Source: CAZWVM01 sp964637705
GTDB taxonomy: Bacteria > UBA8481
DNA length: 20,964 bases
Assembly: GCA_964637705.1 (NCBI GenBank)
Contig: CAZWVM010000047.1
Span: forward strand, 1-20,964
Direction of reading: 5' to 3'
Shown piece after piece: positions 1 to 8,000 of this stretch. The stretch's first letter is position 1. Each line of letters begins with the position of its first letter. The notes under the pieces were generated by a model. It saw only the letters and a program-made list of their open reading frames with translations, was not told where the DNA came from and searched no databases. The position numbers and the translations under genes are program-made.

Positions 1-1058
1 CGGCCGCGCGCCACATCCACCTCGGCCTCACCTCCACCGACGTCGTCGACACGGCGCAGGCCCTCACCATCCGCCAGTCCTTCGACATCGTCGTCCGCGA
101 GTGCGATCGTCTTTCCGCGGCGCTGAAGGACCGCGCCCTGCGGCACCGCGACCTCGTCTGCCTCGGCCGCACCCATGGGATCCACGCGGAAGCGACGACC
201 TTCGGGCTGAAGTTCGCGGTCTGGTGGGACGAGATGCGGCGCAACTCCGAGCGCATCGCGGCGGCCCGAAAGCGGATCAACGTCGGCAAGCTCTCCGGCG
301 CGGTCGGCACCTACGCCGAGACGACGCCGGAACTGGAGGCGAAGGCCCTCGCCGCGCTCGGCCTGGAGCGCGCCTCCACGGCGACCCAGGTCGTCCAGCG
401 CGATCTCCACGCCGAGGCCCTGACCGCGCTCGGCATCCTCGCCGGGACCCTGGAGAAGATCTCGGTGGAGATCCGGCACCTCCAGCGGACCGAGGTCTCG
501 GAGGCGGCCGAACCCTTCGGCCGGGGCCAGAAGGGCTCCTCGGCGATGCCCCACAAGCGCAACCCGGTCGTCTGCGAGCGGATCTCGGGCCTGGCGCGCG
601 TCGTTCGCAACAACGCGGGCGTCGCGATGGAGAACCAGGCGCTCTGGCACGAGCGCGACATCTCCCACTCCTCCGCCGAGCGCATCATCCTCGCCGACAC
701 CTTCATCCTCATCGACTACATGCTCGACAAGATGGCGTGGGTCGTGGAGGGGATGACGGTGAACGAGGAGATGGTTCAGCGGAACCTCGACGCCAGCCGC
801 GGGCTCATCCACTCATCGAAGGTCCTTTCCGCGCTCATGCGGCGCGGCATCGCCCGCAAGACCGCCTACGAGTGGGTCCAGGTCGCCTCGATGAAGGTCC
901 TCGACAAGGGCGGCGTCCTCCTCGATTCCCTCGTCGAGACCCCGTTCCCCGGCGGAGCGAACCCGCTCTCGAAGGAGGAGATGGCCGCCCTCTGCGACCA
1001 CAAGGCGCTTCTCGAGAACGCGCGGTTGATCTTCAAGCGGCTGGGGCTGGGGGCGTGA
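1..1058 (+). CDS. purB: Adenylosuccinate lyase, 5'-truncated by window edge
   Basis: This enzyme removes fumarate from SAICAR and from adenylosuccinate in cytoplasmic purine synthesis. The reading frame is open from base 3, so the N-terminus (probably some 80-90 residues) lies outside the window and about 351 codons remain. Visible family motifs are HLGLTSTDVVDT at the edge, then GRTHGIHAEATTFGLKFA around bases 160-220 with the conserved histidine, and the fumarase/lyase superfamily signature GSSAMPHKRNP near 537-569, which holds the catalytic serine loop. An internal ATG at 234 is not the true start, because clear PurB sequence precedes it. The gene is followed by a 166-bp palindromic gap and purD, so it is probably the upstream part of a purine-pyrimidine cluster. 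The identification is firm. Confidence 0.96.
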   Translation, partial: AARHIHLGLTSTDVVDTAQALTIRQSFDIVVRECDRLSAALKDRALRHRDLVCLGRTHGIHAEATTFGLKFAVWWDEMRRNSERIAAARKRINVGKLSGAVGTYAETTPELEAKALAALGLERASTATQVVQRDLHAEALTALGILAGTLEKISVEIRHLQRTEVSEAAEPFGRGQKGSSAMPHKRNPVVCERISGLARVVRNNAGVAMENQALWHERDISHSSAERIILADTFILIDYMLDKMAWVVEGMTVNEEMVQRNLDASRGLIHSSKVLSALMRRGIARKTAYEWVQVASMKVLDKGGVLLDSLVETPFPGGANPLSKEEMAALCDHKALLENARLIFKRLGLGA

Positions 1059-1073
1059 GGGTGGCAGGAGGCA

Positions 1074-1202
1074 GCGAAGACGTCCTGTCGTCTCGCTCAT
1101 TCTCGCGCGGCTTCCTGCCGCGCTCCGAGGCCTCGGCCCGTCCGCTCGACCTCCCTGTCGCGGACCGGCCTCGGAAACCGCTCGACGGCAGGACGTCTTC
1201 GC
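1074..1202. repeat. Large imperfect palindrome with nested hairpins between purB and purD
   Basis: Bases 1074-1092 pair with 1184-1202: 19 pairs, all Watson-Crick except one G-U, with a perfect 14-bp core GCGAAGACGTCCTG / CAGGACGTCTTCGC. Inside lie a 7-bp hairpin with a 5-base loop (1105-1111 with 1117-1123) and an 8-bp stem (1125-1132 with 1167-1174) that encloses a 6-bp stem (1140-1145 with 1160-1165). The structure ends two bases before the AAGGAG ribosome-binding site of purD (1205-1210). It may be a structured leader RNA or a non-coding palindromic repeat of the REP/MITE kind. No second copy was found in this window. I see no match to the known PyrR-binding consensus. Confidence 0.7.
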
Positions 1203-1224
1203 CCAAGGAGTCAGGCCGCCGCTC

Positions 1225-2496
1225 ATGAAGATCCTCGTCGTCGGGTCGGGGGGACGCGAGGACGCGCTCGCCTGGCGCCTCTCGCGTGACGCGGACGTCG
1301 AAGACGCGGGCGTCGAAGTCGCCACGACCCCCGGCAACCCGGGCACGAAACGATGGGGCCGCAACATCCCCGGCCCGGCCCTGGAGGCCGCGCGCGTCTT
1401 CCGTCCTGATCTCGTCGTCGTCGGCCCCGAGGCGCCCCTCGCCGACGGCCTCGCCGACCGCCTGCGCGCCGACGGCTTTGCGGTCTTCGGCCCCGGCTCC
1501 GACGGCGCTCAACTGGAGGCCTCGAAGATCTTCTCCAAGGAATTGATGCAGGAGGCCGGGATTCCGACGGCCGAGGCCTGCTTCTGTGACTCCCTCGCCG
1601 GGGCGATGCAATGCCTCGCGAAGAGGAACGCCGACCGCATCGTCATCAAGGCCGACGGCCTGGCCGCCGGCAAGGGCGTGACGGTGGCGCGGTCGCGCGC
1701 CGAGGCCGAAAAGGCCCTCGCCGAGATCTTCGTCGAGAAGCGATTCGGCGCGGCCGGGCGGCGCGTCCTCCTCGAGTCGATCCTGGAGGGACGCGAAGCC
1801 TCGGTCCTCGCCTTGACGGACGGAAAGAACCTCCACGTCCTCCCCTCCTCCGAGGACCACAAGGCGGTCTTCGACGGCGACCGGGGCCCGAACACGGGCG
1901 GCATGGGCGTCATCGCGCCCACGCCCGTCGTGACGCCGAAGGTGCTCGGGCGCACGCGGGAGCGGATCCTCGAACCGCTCCTCGACATCCTGCGCGCCCG
2001 GGGCATCGACTACCGCGGCGTCATCTACGCGGGGCTCATGGTGAAGGACGAGGAGCCGAGCGTGGTGGAGTTCAACTGCCGGTTCGGCGATCCGGAGACG
2101 GAGGCGATCCTGCCTTTGATCACCGGCCCGTTCGCGGAGACGCTCCTCTCGGCCGCGCGCGGTTCGCTCGACGCGACGGCGCTCGGGGAGACCGGCGGCG
2201 CCTCGGCCTGCGTCATTCTCGCATCCGGCGGTTACCCGGGTGAATTCAACAAGGGGCTCGTGATCGAGGGGCCGGTGCTCGACCGCGACGGGTCGGGCAA
2301 CGCGCAGGTCTTCGTGGCGGGCGCGGAGGAGAAGGACGGGCGGCTCGTGACCGCGGGCGGGCGCGTCCTCGCCGTGGTCGGCGCGGGCGACGACGCCGAC
2401 TCGGCGCTCGGGCGGGCCTACGGCGCGGCGCGGGAGATTCGCTTCGAAGGGATGCATTTCCGGACGGACATCGGACGGAGGGAGACGAGATCATGA
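1225..2496 (+). CDS. purD: Phosphoribosylamine-glycine ligase (GAR synthetase)
   Basis: PurD joins 5-phosphoribosylamine to glycine with ATP, the second step of purine synthesis. At 423 residues it has the normal length for a single-domain enzyme. ATP-grasp features are visible: PEAPLADGLADRL, KADGLAAGKGVTVA, NTGGMGVIAP and VEFNCRFGDPETEA with the metal-binding acidic residues. The N-terminus reads MKILVVGSGGREDALAW, whereas the family normally has GGREHAL, so the conserved histidine is aspartate here. An AAGGAG at 1205-1210 lies 14 bases before the ATG, a long spacing, but no better in-frame start exists. The stop overlaps the pyrR start as ATGA, which ties this purine gene translationally to the pyrimidine genes. 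Confidence 0.96.
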   Translation: MKILVVGSGGREDALAWRLSRDADVEDAGVEVATTPGNPGTKRWGRNIPGPALEAARVFRPDLVVVGPEAPLADGLADRLRADGFAVFGPGSDGAQLEASKIFSKELMQEAGIPTAEACFCDSLAGAMQCLAKRNADRIVIKADGLAAGKGVTVARSRAEAEKALAEIFVEKRFGAAGRRVLLESILEGREASVLALTDGKNLHVLPSSEDHKAVFDGDRGPNTGGMGVIAPTPVVTPKVLGRTRERILEPLLDILRARGIDYRGVIYAGLMVKDEEPSVVEFNCRFGDPETEAILPLITGPFAETLLSAARGSLDATALGETGGASACVILASGGYPGEFNKGLVIEGPVLDRDGSGNAQVFVAGAEEKDGRLVTAGGRVLAVVGAGDDADSALGRAYGAAREIRFEGMHFRTDIGRRETRS

Positions 2497-3077
2497 CGGA
2501 GCCCCAGAACGCCACTTGGCGGCAGATCCTCGATTCGGCCGGCATGGCCGCCGCGATCGAGCGACTCGGGAAGTCGATCGCGGAGTCGTGCGTCGAAAGC
2601 GAGGTCGCCTTCGTCGGGATCCGCTCCCGAGGCGTCCCGATCGCGGATCGGCTGGCGGCGGTCTATCGCCGCGAGAGAAAGGCCGAGCCGCTCTCGGGGA
2701 GCCTGGACATCACGCTCTACCGCGACGACTTCGGCGAGAGCCCGGACTGGCCGGAGGTGAAGGAGAGCGGGATTCCCTTCGACGTGGCGGGCAAGACGAT
2801 CGTTCTCGTGGACGACGTCCTCTACACCGGCCGCACCGTCCGCGCGGCCCTGAACGCGCTCATGGACTTCGGCCGCCCGCGCGCGGTGAGACTTGCGGTG
2901 CTGGTGGACCGGGGCCTGCGGGAACTGCCGGTGCAGGCCGACTACGTCGGATACAAGGCCGTGACGCGTCCGCAGGACCACATCCAGGTGAGGCTCACGG
3001 AGATCGACGATAAGGACGAGGTCGTGGTGGAGGAACGCCGGAGCTCGCTGCGCGGCGTGGAGGAGAAATATGTCTGA
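2493..3077 (+). CDS. pyrR: PyrR, pyr regulator / uracil phosphoribosyltransferase
   Basis: PyrR-family proteins bind pyr mRNA in response to UMP/UTP and many also convert uracil and PRPP to UMP. The 194-residue protein has the type I phosphoribosyltransferase PRPP loop VDDVLYTGRT at about 106-115. It also has the PyrR-typical VGIRSRGVPIADRL, LDITLYRDD and FGRPRAVRLAVLVDRG segments and ends slightly longer than usual, with a charged tail. Its ATG overlaps the purD stop by four bases and its stop overlaps pyrB by eight, with a good GGAGG upstream. There is therefore no room for an attenuator directly ahead of pyrR or pyrB. Any RNA target must be elsewhere, for example the palindrome before purD, or the protein may act mainly as a salvage enzyme. 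The family call is secure; the regulatory role is inference. Confidence 0.93.
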   Translation: MTEPQNATWRQILDSAGMAAAIERLGKSIAESCVESEVAFVGIRSRGVPIADRLAAVYRRERKAEPLSGSLDITLYRDDFGESPDWPEVKESGIPFDVAGKTIVLVDDVLYTGRTVRAALNALMDFGRPRAVRLAVLVDRGLRELPVQADYVGYKAVTRPQDHIQVRLTEIDDKDEVVVEERRSSLRGVEEKYV

Positions 3078-4017
3078 GTCGACGCTTCGGTCGCGGCACC
3101 TGATCGCCCTGGAGGACCTGACGAAGGGCGAGATCGAGACGATTCTCGAGACGGCGCGGGGCATGAAGAACGTCTTCATCGCCTCCAAGGGCGGGGCGCG
3201 CAGCGTGAAGAAGGTCCCGGCTCTCTCGGGCCGGACCGTGCTCACGCTCTTCTTCGAGCCCTCGACGCGGACCCGCAACTCCTTCGAGCTGGCGGCCAAG
3301 CGCCTCTCCGCCGACGTCGTCAACTTCTCCTCCAGCACCTCCTCGACCACCAAGGGCGAGTCGATCATCGACACGGTGCGGAACCTGGAGGCGATGGTCT
3401 GCGACATCATCGTGGTGAGGCACAAGTCCTCGGGCGTCCCGGAATTGCTCTCCCGCAAGGTCCGCTCGGCGATCGTCAACGCCGGCGACGGCGCGCACGA
3501 GCACCCGACGCAGGGCCTCCTGGACATGTTCACGATCCAGGAGAAGTTCAACCGGCTGGAGGGCCTGAAGGTCGTCATCGTCGGCGACATCCTCCACTCT
3601 CGCGTCGCGCGCTCGAACATCTGGGGCCTCACGAAGATGGGCGCCTCGGTGGTGCTCGTCGGCCCGCCGACGCTCGTCCCCGCGGGCCTGGCGATGCAAA
3701 ACGTCACGATCGAGCACGACTTCGACAAGGCGCTCGACGGCGCCGACGCGGTGATGATGCTCCGGATCCAGACGGAGCGGATGGAGAGCACCTTCTTCCC
3801 CTCGATCGGCGAATACCACAAGCGCTACGGCCTCGACGCGCGCCGGCTGGCGAAGGCCAAGCCGGGCTGCATCGTGATGCACCCGGGGCCGATCAACCGC
3901 GGGGTGGAGATCGACCCGGCGATCGCGGATGGGCCGCAATCGGTGATCCTGGAGCAGGTGACCAACGGCGTGGCGGTCCGGATGAGCGTCTTGTACCTGC
4001 TCGCCGGGAAGCTGTGA
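3070..4017 (+). CDS. pyrB: Aspartate carbamoyltransferase catalytic chain
   Basis: PyrB condenses carbamoyl phosphate with aspartate, the first committed step of pyrimidine synthesis. The 315-residue protein is typical in length. The carbamoyl-phosphate loop FFEPSTRTRNSFELAAKRL lies at about 61-79, followed by the flexible loop with SSTTKGES containing the active-site serine and lysine contributed across subunits. HPTQGLLDMF and MHPGPINRGVEID complete the signature. No pyrI regulatory chain lies next to it, so allosteric control of the E. coli kind is not supported here. The ATG at 3070 has AGGAG at 3061-3065 and overlaps the end of pyrR by eight bases. pyrC begins eleven bases after its stop. 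Confidence 0.97.
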   Translation: MSESTLRSRHLIALEDLTKGEIETILETARGMKNVFIASKGGARSVKKVPALSGRTVLTLFFEPSTRTRNSFELAAKRLSADVVNFSSSTSSTTKGESIIDTVRNLEAMVCDIIVVRHKSSGVPELLSRKVRSAIVNAGDGAHEHPTQGLLDMFTIQEKFNRLEGLKVVIVGDILHSRVARSNIWGLTKMGASVVLVGPPTLVPAGLAMQNVTIEHDFDKALDGADAVMMLRIQTERMESTFFPSIGEYHKRYGLDARRLAKAKPGCIVMHPGPINRGVEIDPAIADGPQSVILEQVTNGVAVRMSVLYLLAGKL

Positions 4018-4027
4018 GGTGGCGACG

Positions 4028-5305
4028 ATGACGAAGCGATATCTTCTCAAGGGCGGGCGGCTCCTCAACCCGGCGAAGAACCAGGACGAGCTCTTGGACG
4101 TGCTCATCGACGGCGATCGGATCGGCGCCGTCGGCCGCGATCTCGCGGCGGGCGACGCGGAAGTCGTCCCCTGCGCGGGCCGCTGGGTCGCGCCGGGCTT
4201 CATCGACCTGCACGCGCACCTGAGGGAGCCGGGGCAGGAGGAGAAGGAGACGATCGCGAGCGGCGCGGAGGCGGCGGTCGCCGGCGGCTTCACGGCCGTC
4301 TGCTGCATGCCGAACACCCGGCCGCCCCTCGACTCCGCCGCCTCCATCCGGTACGTCATCGACCGGGCCGAGGCCGCGGGCTTCGCGCGGGTCTACCCGA
4401 TCGGGGCGATCACGCACGGGATCGAGGGCAAGAGCCTGACGAACATGGGGCAGTTGGCGGACGAAGGCGCGGTCGCCTTCTCCGACGACGGCCGCATGGT
4501 CATGGACGCCCTCATCATGCGCCGCGCGATGGAGTACAGCCGCGCGATCCGCGTGCCGCTGACCTTGCACTCGATCGACGAGAATCTTTCGAAGAACGGG
4601 CAGATGAATGAGGGCCGGATGAGCGCCTTCCTGGGCCTCGGCGGCATTCCCGCTCACGCCGAGAACATCGCGGTCGCGCGCGATGTCGCGCTGGCGGAAC
4701 TGACGGGCGCCCGCGTCCATATCGCCCATGTCTCGACGAAGGGCGCAGCGGAACTCATCCGCGCCGCGAAATCGAAGGGGCTCGCGGTGACCGGCGAGGC
4801 CGCGCCGCATCATATCGCCCTCACCGACGAGAAGCTCGCCGGCTACGACACGCACTTCAAGATGAGCCCGCCCCTGAGGACCGAGGAGGACCGCAAGGCG
4901 ATCTGTGAAGCGCTTCGCGACGGAACCCTCGACGCCATCGCGACGGATCACGCGCCGCACACGGCGATCGAGAAGGACTATCCCTTCGACGAGGCGCCCT
5001 TCGGGACGATCGGGCTGGAGACGGCCGCGGCCGTGACGTACACCACGCTAGTCGAAACCGGGATCCTCTCGCCCCTGCGCTGGGTCGAATGCCTCTCCAC
5101 GGGGCCCGCTCGGGTCTTTTCGCTCCCGGGCGGCGCGATCGAGGTCGGGGAGCCGGCGAACGTCGTCGTGCTTGACCCGAAGCGCGAGCGCACGGTGCGG
5201 GAGGATCTCTTCCGGAGCAAGTCTCGCAACTCCTGCTTCCTCGGCGGGACCTACCGCTGCTGGCCGGTGATGACCTTTGTCGGAGGCGCGAGGTTCGAGG
5301 GGTGA
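4028..5305 (+). CDS. pyrC: Dihydroorotase, type I
   Basis: PyrC closes carbamoyl aspartate to dihydroorotate. The 425-residue protein belongs to the type I, amidohydrolase-fold group. Zinc-binding DLHAHLREPGQ lies at about 60-70, SDDGRMV carries the aspartate that bridges metals in this group, and HSIDENL, HIAHVST and ATDHAPH supply further metal and catalytic residues. A GTG at 4019 would add three residues. I prefer the ATG at 4028 because GAGGTGG (4016-4022) sits at good ribosome-binding distance from it. The C-terminus is complete. It is the last gene of the early pyr block, and the next gene downstream is not a pyrimidine gene. Confidence 0.95.
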   Translation: MTKRYLLKGGRLLNPAKNQDELLDVLIDGDRIGAVGRDLAAGDAEVVPCAGRWVAPGFIDLHAHLREPGQEEKETIASGAEAAVAGGFTAVCCMPNTRPPLDSAASIRYVIDRAEAAGFARVYPIGAITHGIEGKSLTNMGQLADEGAVAFSDDGRMVMDALIMRRAMEYSRAIRVPLTLHSIDENLSKNGQMNEGRMSAFLGLGGIPAHAENIAVARDVALAELTGARVHIAHVSTKGAAELIRAAKSKGLAVTGEAAPHHIALTDEKLAGYDTHFKMSPPLRTEEDRKAICEALRDGTLDAIATDHAPHTAIEKDYPFDEAPFGTIGLETAAAVTYTTLVETGILSPLRWVECLSTGPARVFSLPGGAIEVGEPANVVVLDPKRERTVREDLFRSKSRNSCFLGGTYRCWPVMTFVGGARFEG

Positions 5306-5364
5306 CGGAGTCCGAACCGTCGTCGCATCGGTGCAGCGTCGAACGAGGGCCGGCCGGTAGCGTC

Positions 5365-6381
5365 ATGAAGAGTCTGTTCCCGTCATGGGTGATTCTGGGC
5401 CTGACCATCTGCATAATGCTGCCCGCAGGGTCCAGTGAGCAGGGAAACGATCACGGTCAGAACGAATGGGAAGCAGGGCAAGACAACGATCGAGGAAACG
5501 CATTTGACGGCGAACGAGGCCGTCACGGCCGCACTCCTGATCGTGGAGCCCGCCATGGCCGACGGCCGAGACCCGGCGGCGACCTGACGTATTACCTCGA
5601 CCGCGAGGCGTATTGCGCGGCGTTGAATCAGGGAGTTTTATCGCTCGAAGAGATGGCGCGCTCCACGACGCCGCAACGTGGGGGACAGCATCTTGGCGGA
5701 GCGCATAGCCGTTTGCGCGACGCGCAGGCCGCGTTCAACTCGGGCAAGATGCCAACGAGCCTGGAATACCTGGCGCAAGTGATCCAGCAGGTGGAACTGG
5801 CTGCAGACAAGGGCGCCGTTGGCGCGTCATCGGTCGCGGACACGCTGGCGCAGGCGAGCCACCGCGCCGGGCATGAGTTGGTGCAATGCATCTATGGTTT
5901 CAGCTACGAGGGCAGTCCGCACATCCGCAATGCGAACGAGAGCCTGGCAAAGGCGGATGAGGAACTTGTCGCCGGCCGTCGCGCCGCCGCCGCGCGCTTC
6001 TACCACCAGGCCGTCCAGAAGGCCAAGGTCGTGTTCGAGGGGAACCACATCGTCAGGCCGGGTGGCGATCCTGATGAGCGGCAGATCCAGGAGACGTGGA
6101 ACGTTTACCGGGAGGGCCTGATCCGCGGCGACACGGCCGCGGCGTTGGCGACGGTGACCGAGGAATTTCAGGAACGGTTCAGCCGGATTTACGCCGGCAT
6201 CTCGCGCGACACGCTGGCGCGCATCACGCGTGAGATGGCAGCCATACGACCGGCACGGGCCCTCGGCCCTACACTGCGTTGGTACAACGTGCCACGCTAC
6301 ATTCCGGTGATCGACCGGACCATCGACTTCATGATCTACTTCCAGCAAGTCGACGGCGTCTGGAAGGTGGTGGGGTTTTGA
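5365..6381 (+). CDS. Secreted protein of unknown function with possible NTF2-like C-terminus
   Basis: I do not recognise a named family. The ATG at 5365 begins a good Sec signal peptide (MKSLFPSWVILGLTICIML, cut perhaps after PAGS). A GTG at 5302 overlapping the pyrC stop would bury that signal, so I reject it. There is no proper lipobox. After the signal comes a low-complexity Gly/Asp/Arg/His/Asn-rich stretch (about 25-73). Next are alpha-helical segments in which two stretches resemble each other: AQAAFNSGK near 120 and ADEELVAGR near 197, each followed by a QxxQ helix. The last ~100 residues, ending MIYFQQVDGVWKVVGF, look like a SnoaL/NTF2-type fold by pattern only. The 338-residue product is probably periplasmic or exported. 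Its TGA overlaps the TTG start of the next gene, so the two are coupled. Confidence 0.75.
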   Translation: MKSLFPSWVILGLTICIMLPAGSSEQGNDHGQNEWEAGQDNDRGNAFDGERGRHGRTPDRGARHGRRPRPGGDLTYYLDREAYCAALNQGVLSLEEMARSTTPQRGGQHLGGAHSRLRDAQAAFNSGKMPTSLEYLAQVIQQVELAADKGAVGASSVADTLAQASHRAGHELVQCIYGFSYEGSPHIRNANESLAKADEELVAGRRAAAARFYHQAVQKAKVVFEGNHIVRPGGDPDERQIQETWNVYREGLIRGDTAAALATVTEEFQERFSRIYAGISRDTLARITREMAAIRPARALGPTLRWYNVPRYIPVIDRTIDFMIYFQQVDGVWKVVGF

Positions 6382-8000
6382 AAACAAAATGGTTTGTGCG
6401 CTTGATTGAGTTCGAGCTGATTCGCTCCGCATTCTTCATTTTTTGCATCGCCATGTTTCTTACCGTCGATGAAACGGGATGGTCTTTGCCGATTGCAGGC
6501 TTTCCATGGTTAAATTTGTTCATGGATCTGTTTCATAAAGCAAGCCCCTCATTCATCCACGAATTCAATGGGTATGACTTTTTTGCATTTTGGATCGTAG
6601 TCATTGCGTTTCTGGATGGTGTAACCATTTTAGGAATCAGGGTGATCTATTACCATGTCGCAAAAAAACGTAGTCGCGCTAGACTTCTAACTTTTACAAC
6701 GTTTTCCGTTCTGTTTTTCTCACCGGGTATCGATGCCTGGAATGAAACTAATACGCATTCATATTTGTTCGATTCGGGTCGCGATGTTTTTTATATCCGG
6801 TATGCAAATATGGAGATTGATGATTCGGTAAGATTCATGGCAACCTCTTTGCCGACGCAATCCGATTTGCAGTTATCATGCCCCGTTTGGATCAGGTTGG
6901 GAACTATTGATGAAGATGCCTGGCTGAATCCACCGCAAGGAATGGCGCGGTTCTTACGCCACTTCTATAATACTATCAACGATAGTGGCTTGCTACATTA
7001 TGCCAGTTCGCTTGCCTGGGCGACAGGCGCGGTTGGAAACGATCACAACTACCCACAGGCACGGCAGGCATATATCGAGGCGCTACAGGCTTCAACCAAT
7101 CCACTAATTCGTAACCGTCGGTTTGCGGACCGCTACTACCGCATCGGCATGCTTTCGCACCTTGTTCAAGACCTGACCGAAGCGGAACATGTCCGCAACG
7201 ATCCGCATCCGATAGACAACTTCTACGAGGTCTACGCCGCCACGCGGCCCGTCGCCGGCGTGTTGGCGACAGCCGGATCGTATGGTATCAATGTCACTGA
7301 TCCAATCCTGACCCAGAACTTTCCTGACTACTGGACCAGCACCGGCCCGGACGGCATCGCCGGGCTGGTGAACCGCAACTTTTTCTCGCCGGATTCGATC
7401 CGGCCATGGGGTGATTCGGATTATCCTCGGCCCTGCTATCCGAACGACATCAACGAGAATCCAACCTCGCTGAATTCGCTGACCTACACCTCATATCAGC
7501 TTCCCGGCGGCGACGGCCCCATACTTGGCGCGTATCTGACCCATCGCAATCAGCATCTCGGCGCCGCGCCGATGAAGCTGGCCAGGGCGGGTTACTACAC
7601 CTTCGACGTGACGCCTGATCCCAACGCGGTGCCCGGGACCATTCCTTCGTATCAAATCCATGCCTGGAACGCCTCATGGATGCTGACACACGATGTCCTC
7701 GACGACTACCTGACGGTCCAATGGCCGCTTGCCGTCCGCGCCTCGGCCGGCGTCCTGCACCACTTCTTCCCGGGCTGGACGATCGCGGCCACGGCCGCCC
7801 TGCAGGGCGACACGCTGAAGGTCTCGGGTACGATCCGTCACAACCGGGAGCCGAGGACATTCCAGTGGAATAGCGCGGTCTCGAACAGGACCTCTCGCGT
7901 AGCATTGCTCGGACAGGGGATTCCCGCGCCGAGCAATGTTCCCTTCGCGGTCACGAACGGCGCGAACTGCGACGGCATATGGAAGGCGACGGAGTTATGA
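6378..8000 (+). CDS. Membrane-anchored zinc phospholipase C / S1-P1 nuclease-like protein
   Basis: The 540-residue protein starts at TTG 6378 (AAGGTGG upstream; TTGA overlap with the previous stop). Hydrophobic segments lie at about 12-30, 68-92 and 102-118, with basic KKRSRAR between the last two. This predicts a catalytic domain outside the cytoplasm. The next stretch matches the zinc-dependent phospholipase C pattern: Trp121, His127, an acidic DED near 178-180, His195 in HFYN, and HLVQDLTEAEH, whose His261-x3-Asp265-x5-His271 spacing equals H118/D122/H128 of Bacillus cereus PLC. The last His-x3-Glu pair of that enzyme is not clear here. The family hydrolyses phosphodiesters in lipids or nucleic acids; the substrate is unknown. 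The first part of the gene is AT-rich. It ends soon after a beta-rich segment, lacking the ~600-residue extension of its downstream paralogue. Confidence 0.75.
   Translation: MKTKWFVRLIEFELIRSAFFIFCIAMFLTVDETGWSLPIAGFPWLNLFMDLFHKASPSFIHEFNGYDFFAFWIVVIAFLDGVTILGIRVIYYHVAKKRSRARLLTFTTFSVLFFSPGIDAWNETNTHSYLFDSGRDVFYIRYANMEIDDSVRFMATSLPTQSDLQLSCPVWIRLGTIDEDAWLNPPQGMARFLRHFYNTINDSGLLHYASSLAWATGAVGNDHNYPQARQAYIEALQASTNPLIRNRRFADRYYRIGMLSHLVQDLTEAEHVRNDPHPIDNFYEVYAATRPVAGVLATAGSYGINVTDPILTQNFPDYWTSTGPDGIAGLVNRNFFSPDSIRPWGDSDYPRPCYPNDINENPTSLNSLTYTSYQLPGGDGPILGAYLTHRNQHLGAAPMKLARAGYYTFDVTPDPNAVPGTIPSYQIHAWNASWMLTHDVLDDYLTVQWPLAVRASAGVLHHFFPGWTIAATAALQGDTLKVSGTIRHNREPRTFQWNSAVSNRTSRVALLGQGIPAPSNVPFAVTNGANCDGIWKATEL
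7471..7869 (+). repeat. Near-identical DNA module shared by the two paralogues, copy 1
   Basis: This segment matches 9111-9509 at a fixed offset of 1640 bases with few differences. Bases 7585-7771 are identical to 9225-9411 (187 bp, read base by base). The module encodes the last helices of the phospholipase-like domain (AVRASAGVLHHFFPGW) and the first strands of the following beta-region. Similarity falls off on both sides, which fits gene conversion or recent recombination rather than uniform divergence after duplication. Confidence 0.9.
7903..7938. repeat. 10-bp inverted repeat near the 3' end of the first PLC-like gene
   Basis: CATTGCTCGG at 7903-7912 is the exact reverse complement of CCGAGCAATG at 7929-7938, with a 16-base loop. 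It lies inside the coding sequence just after the paralogues stop matching, and about 60 bases before the coupled start of the next gene. It could fold in the mRNA. There is no following T-run, so it is not a standard terminator. Confidence 0.6.

Noticed and set aside
1059..1224. Purine riboswitch or classical PyrR-binding loop in the purB-purD gap
   Set aside because: The stems do not match the purine-aptamer layout, and no match to the PyrR loop consensus was found. Only a generic structured element can be claimed.
1033..2457. Long minus-strand open frame (474 codons) over purD
   Set aside because: It is antisense to a clearly conserved purD, is Arg/Asp/Glu-rich without any family motif, and is the usual by-product of high-GC coding sequence.
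2418..4960. Several long minus-strand frames over pyrR, pyrB and pyrC
   Set aside because: They are shadows of conserved plus-strand enzymes, with compositions typical of antisense reading of GC-rich codons.
5306..5364. Promoter or insertion-site repeat at the pyrC / secreted-gene junction
   Set aside because: No -35/-10 pair was found, and no direct repeat shared with the other end of the block near 11420 was seen.
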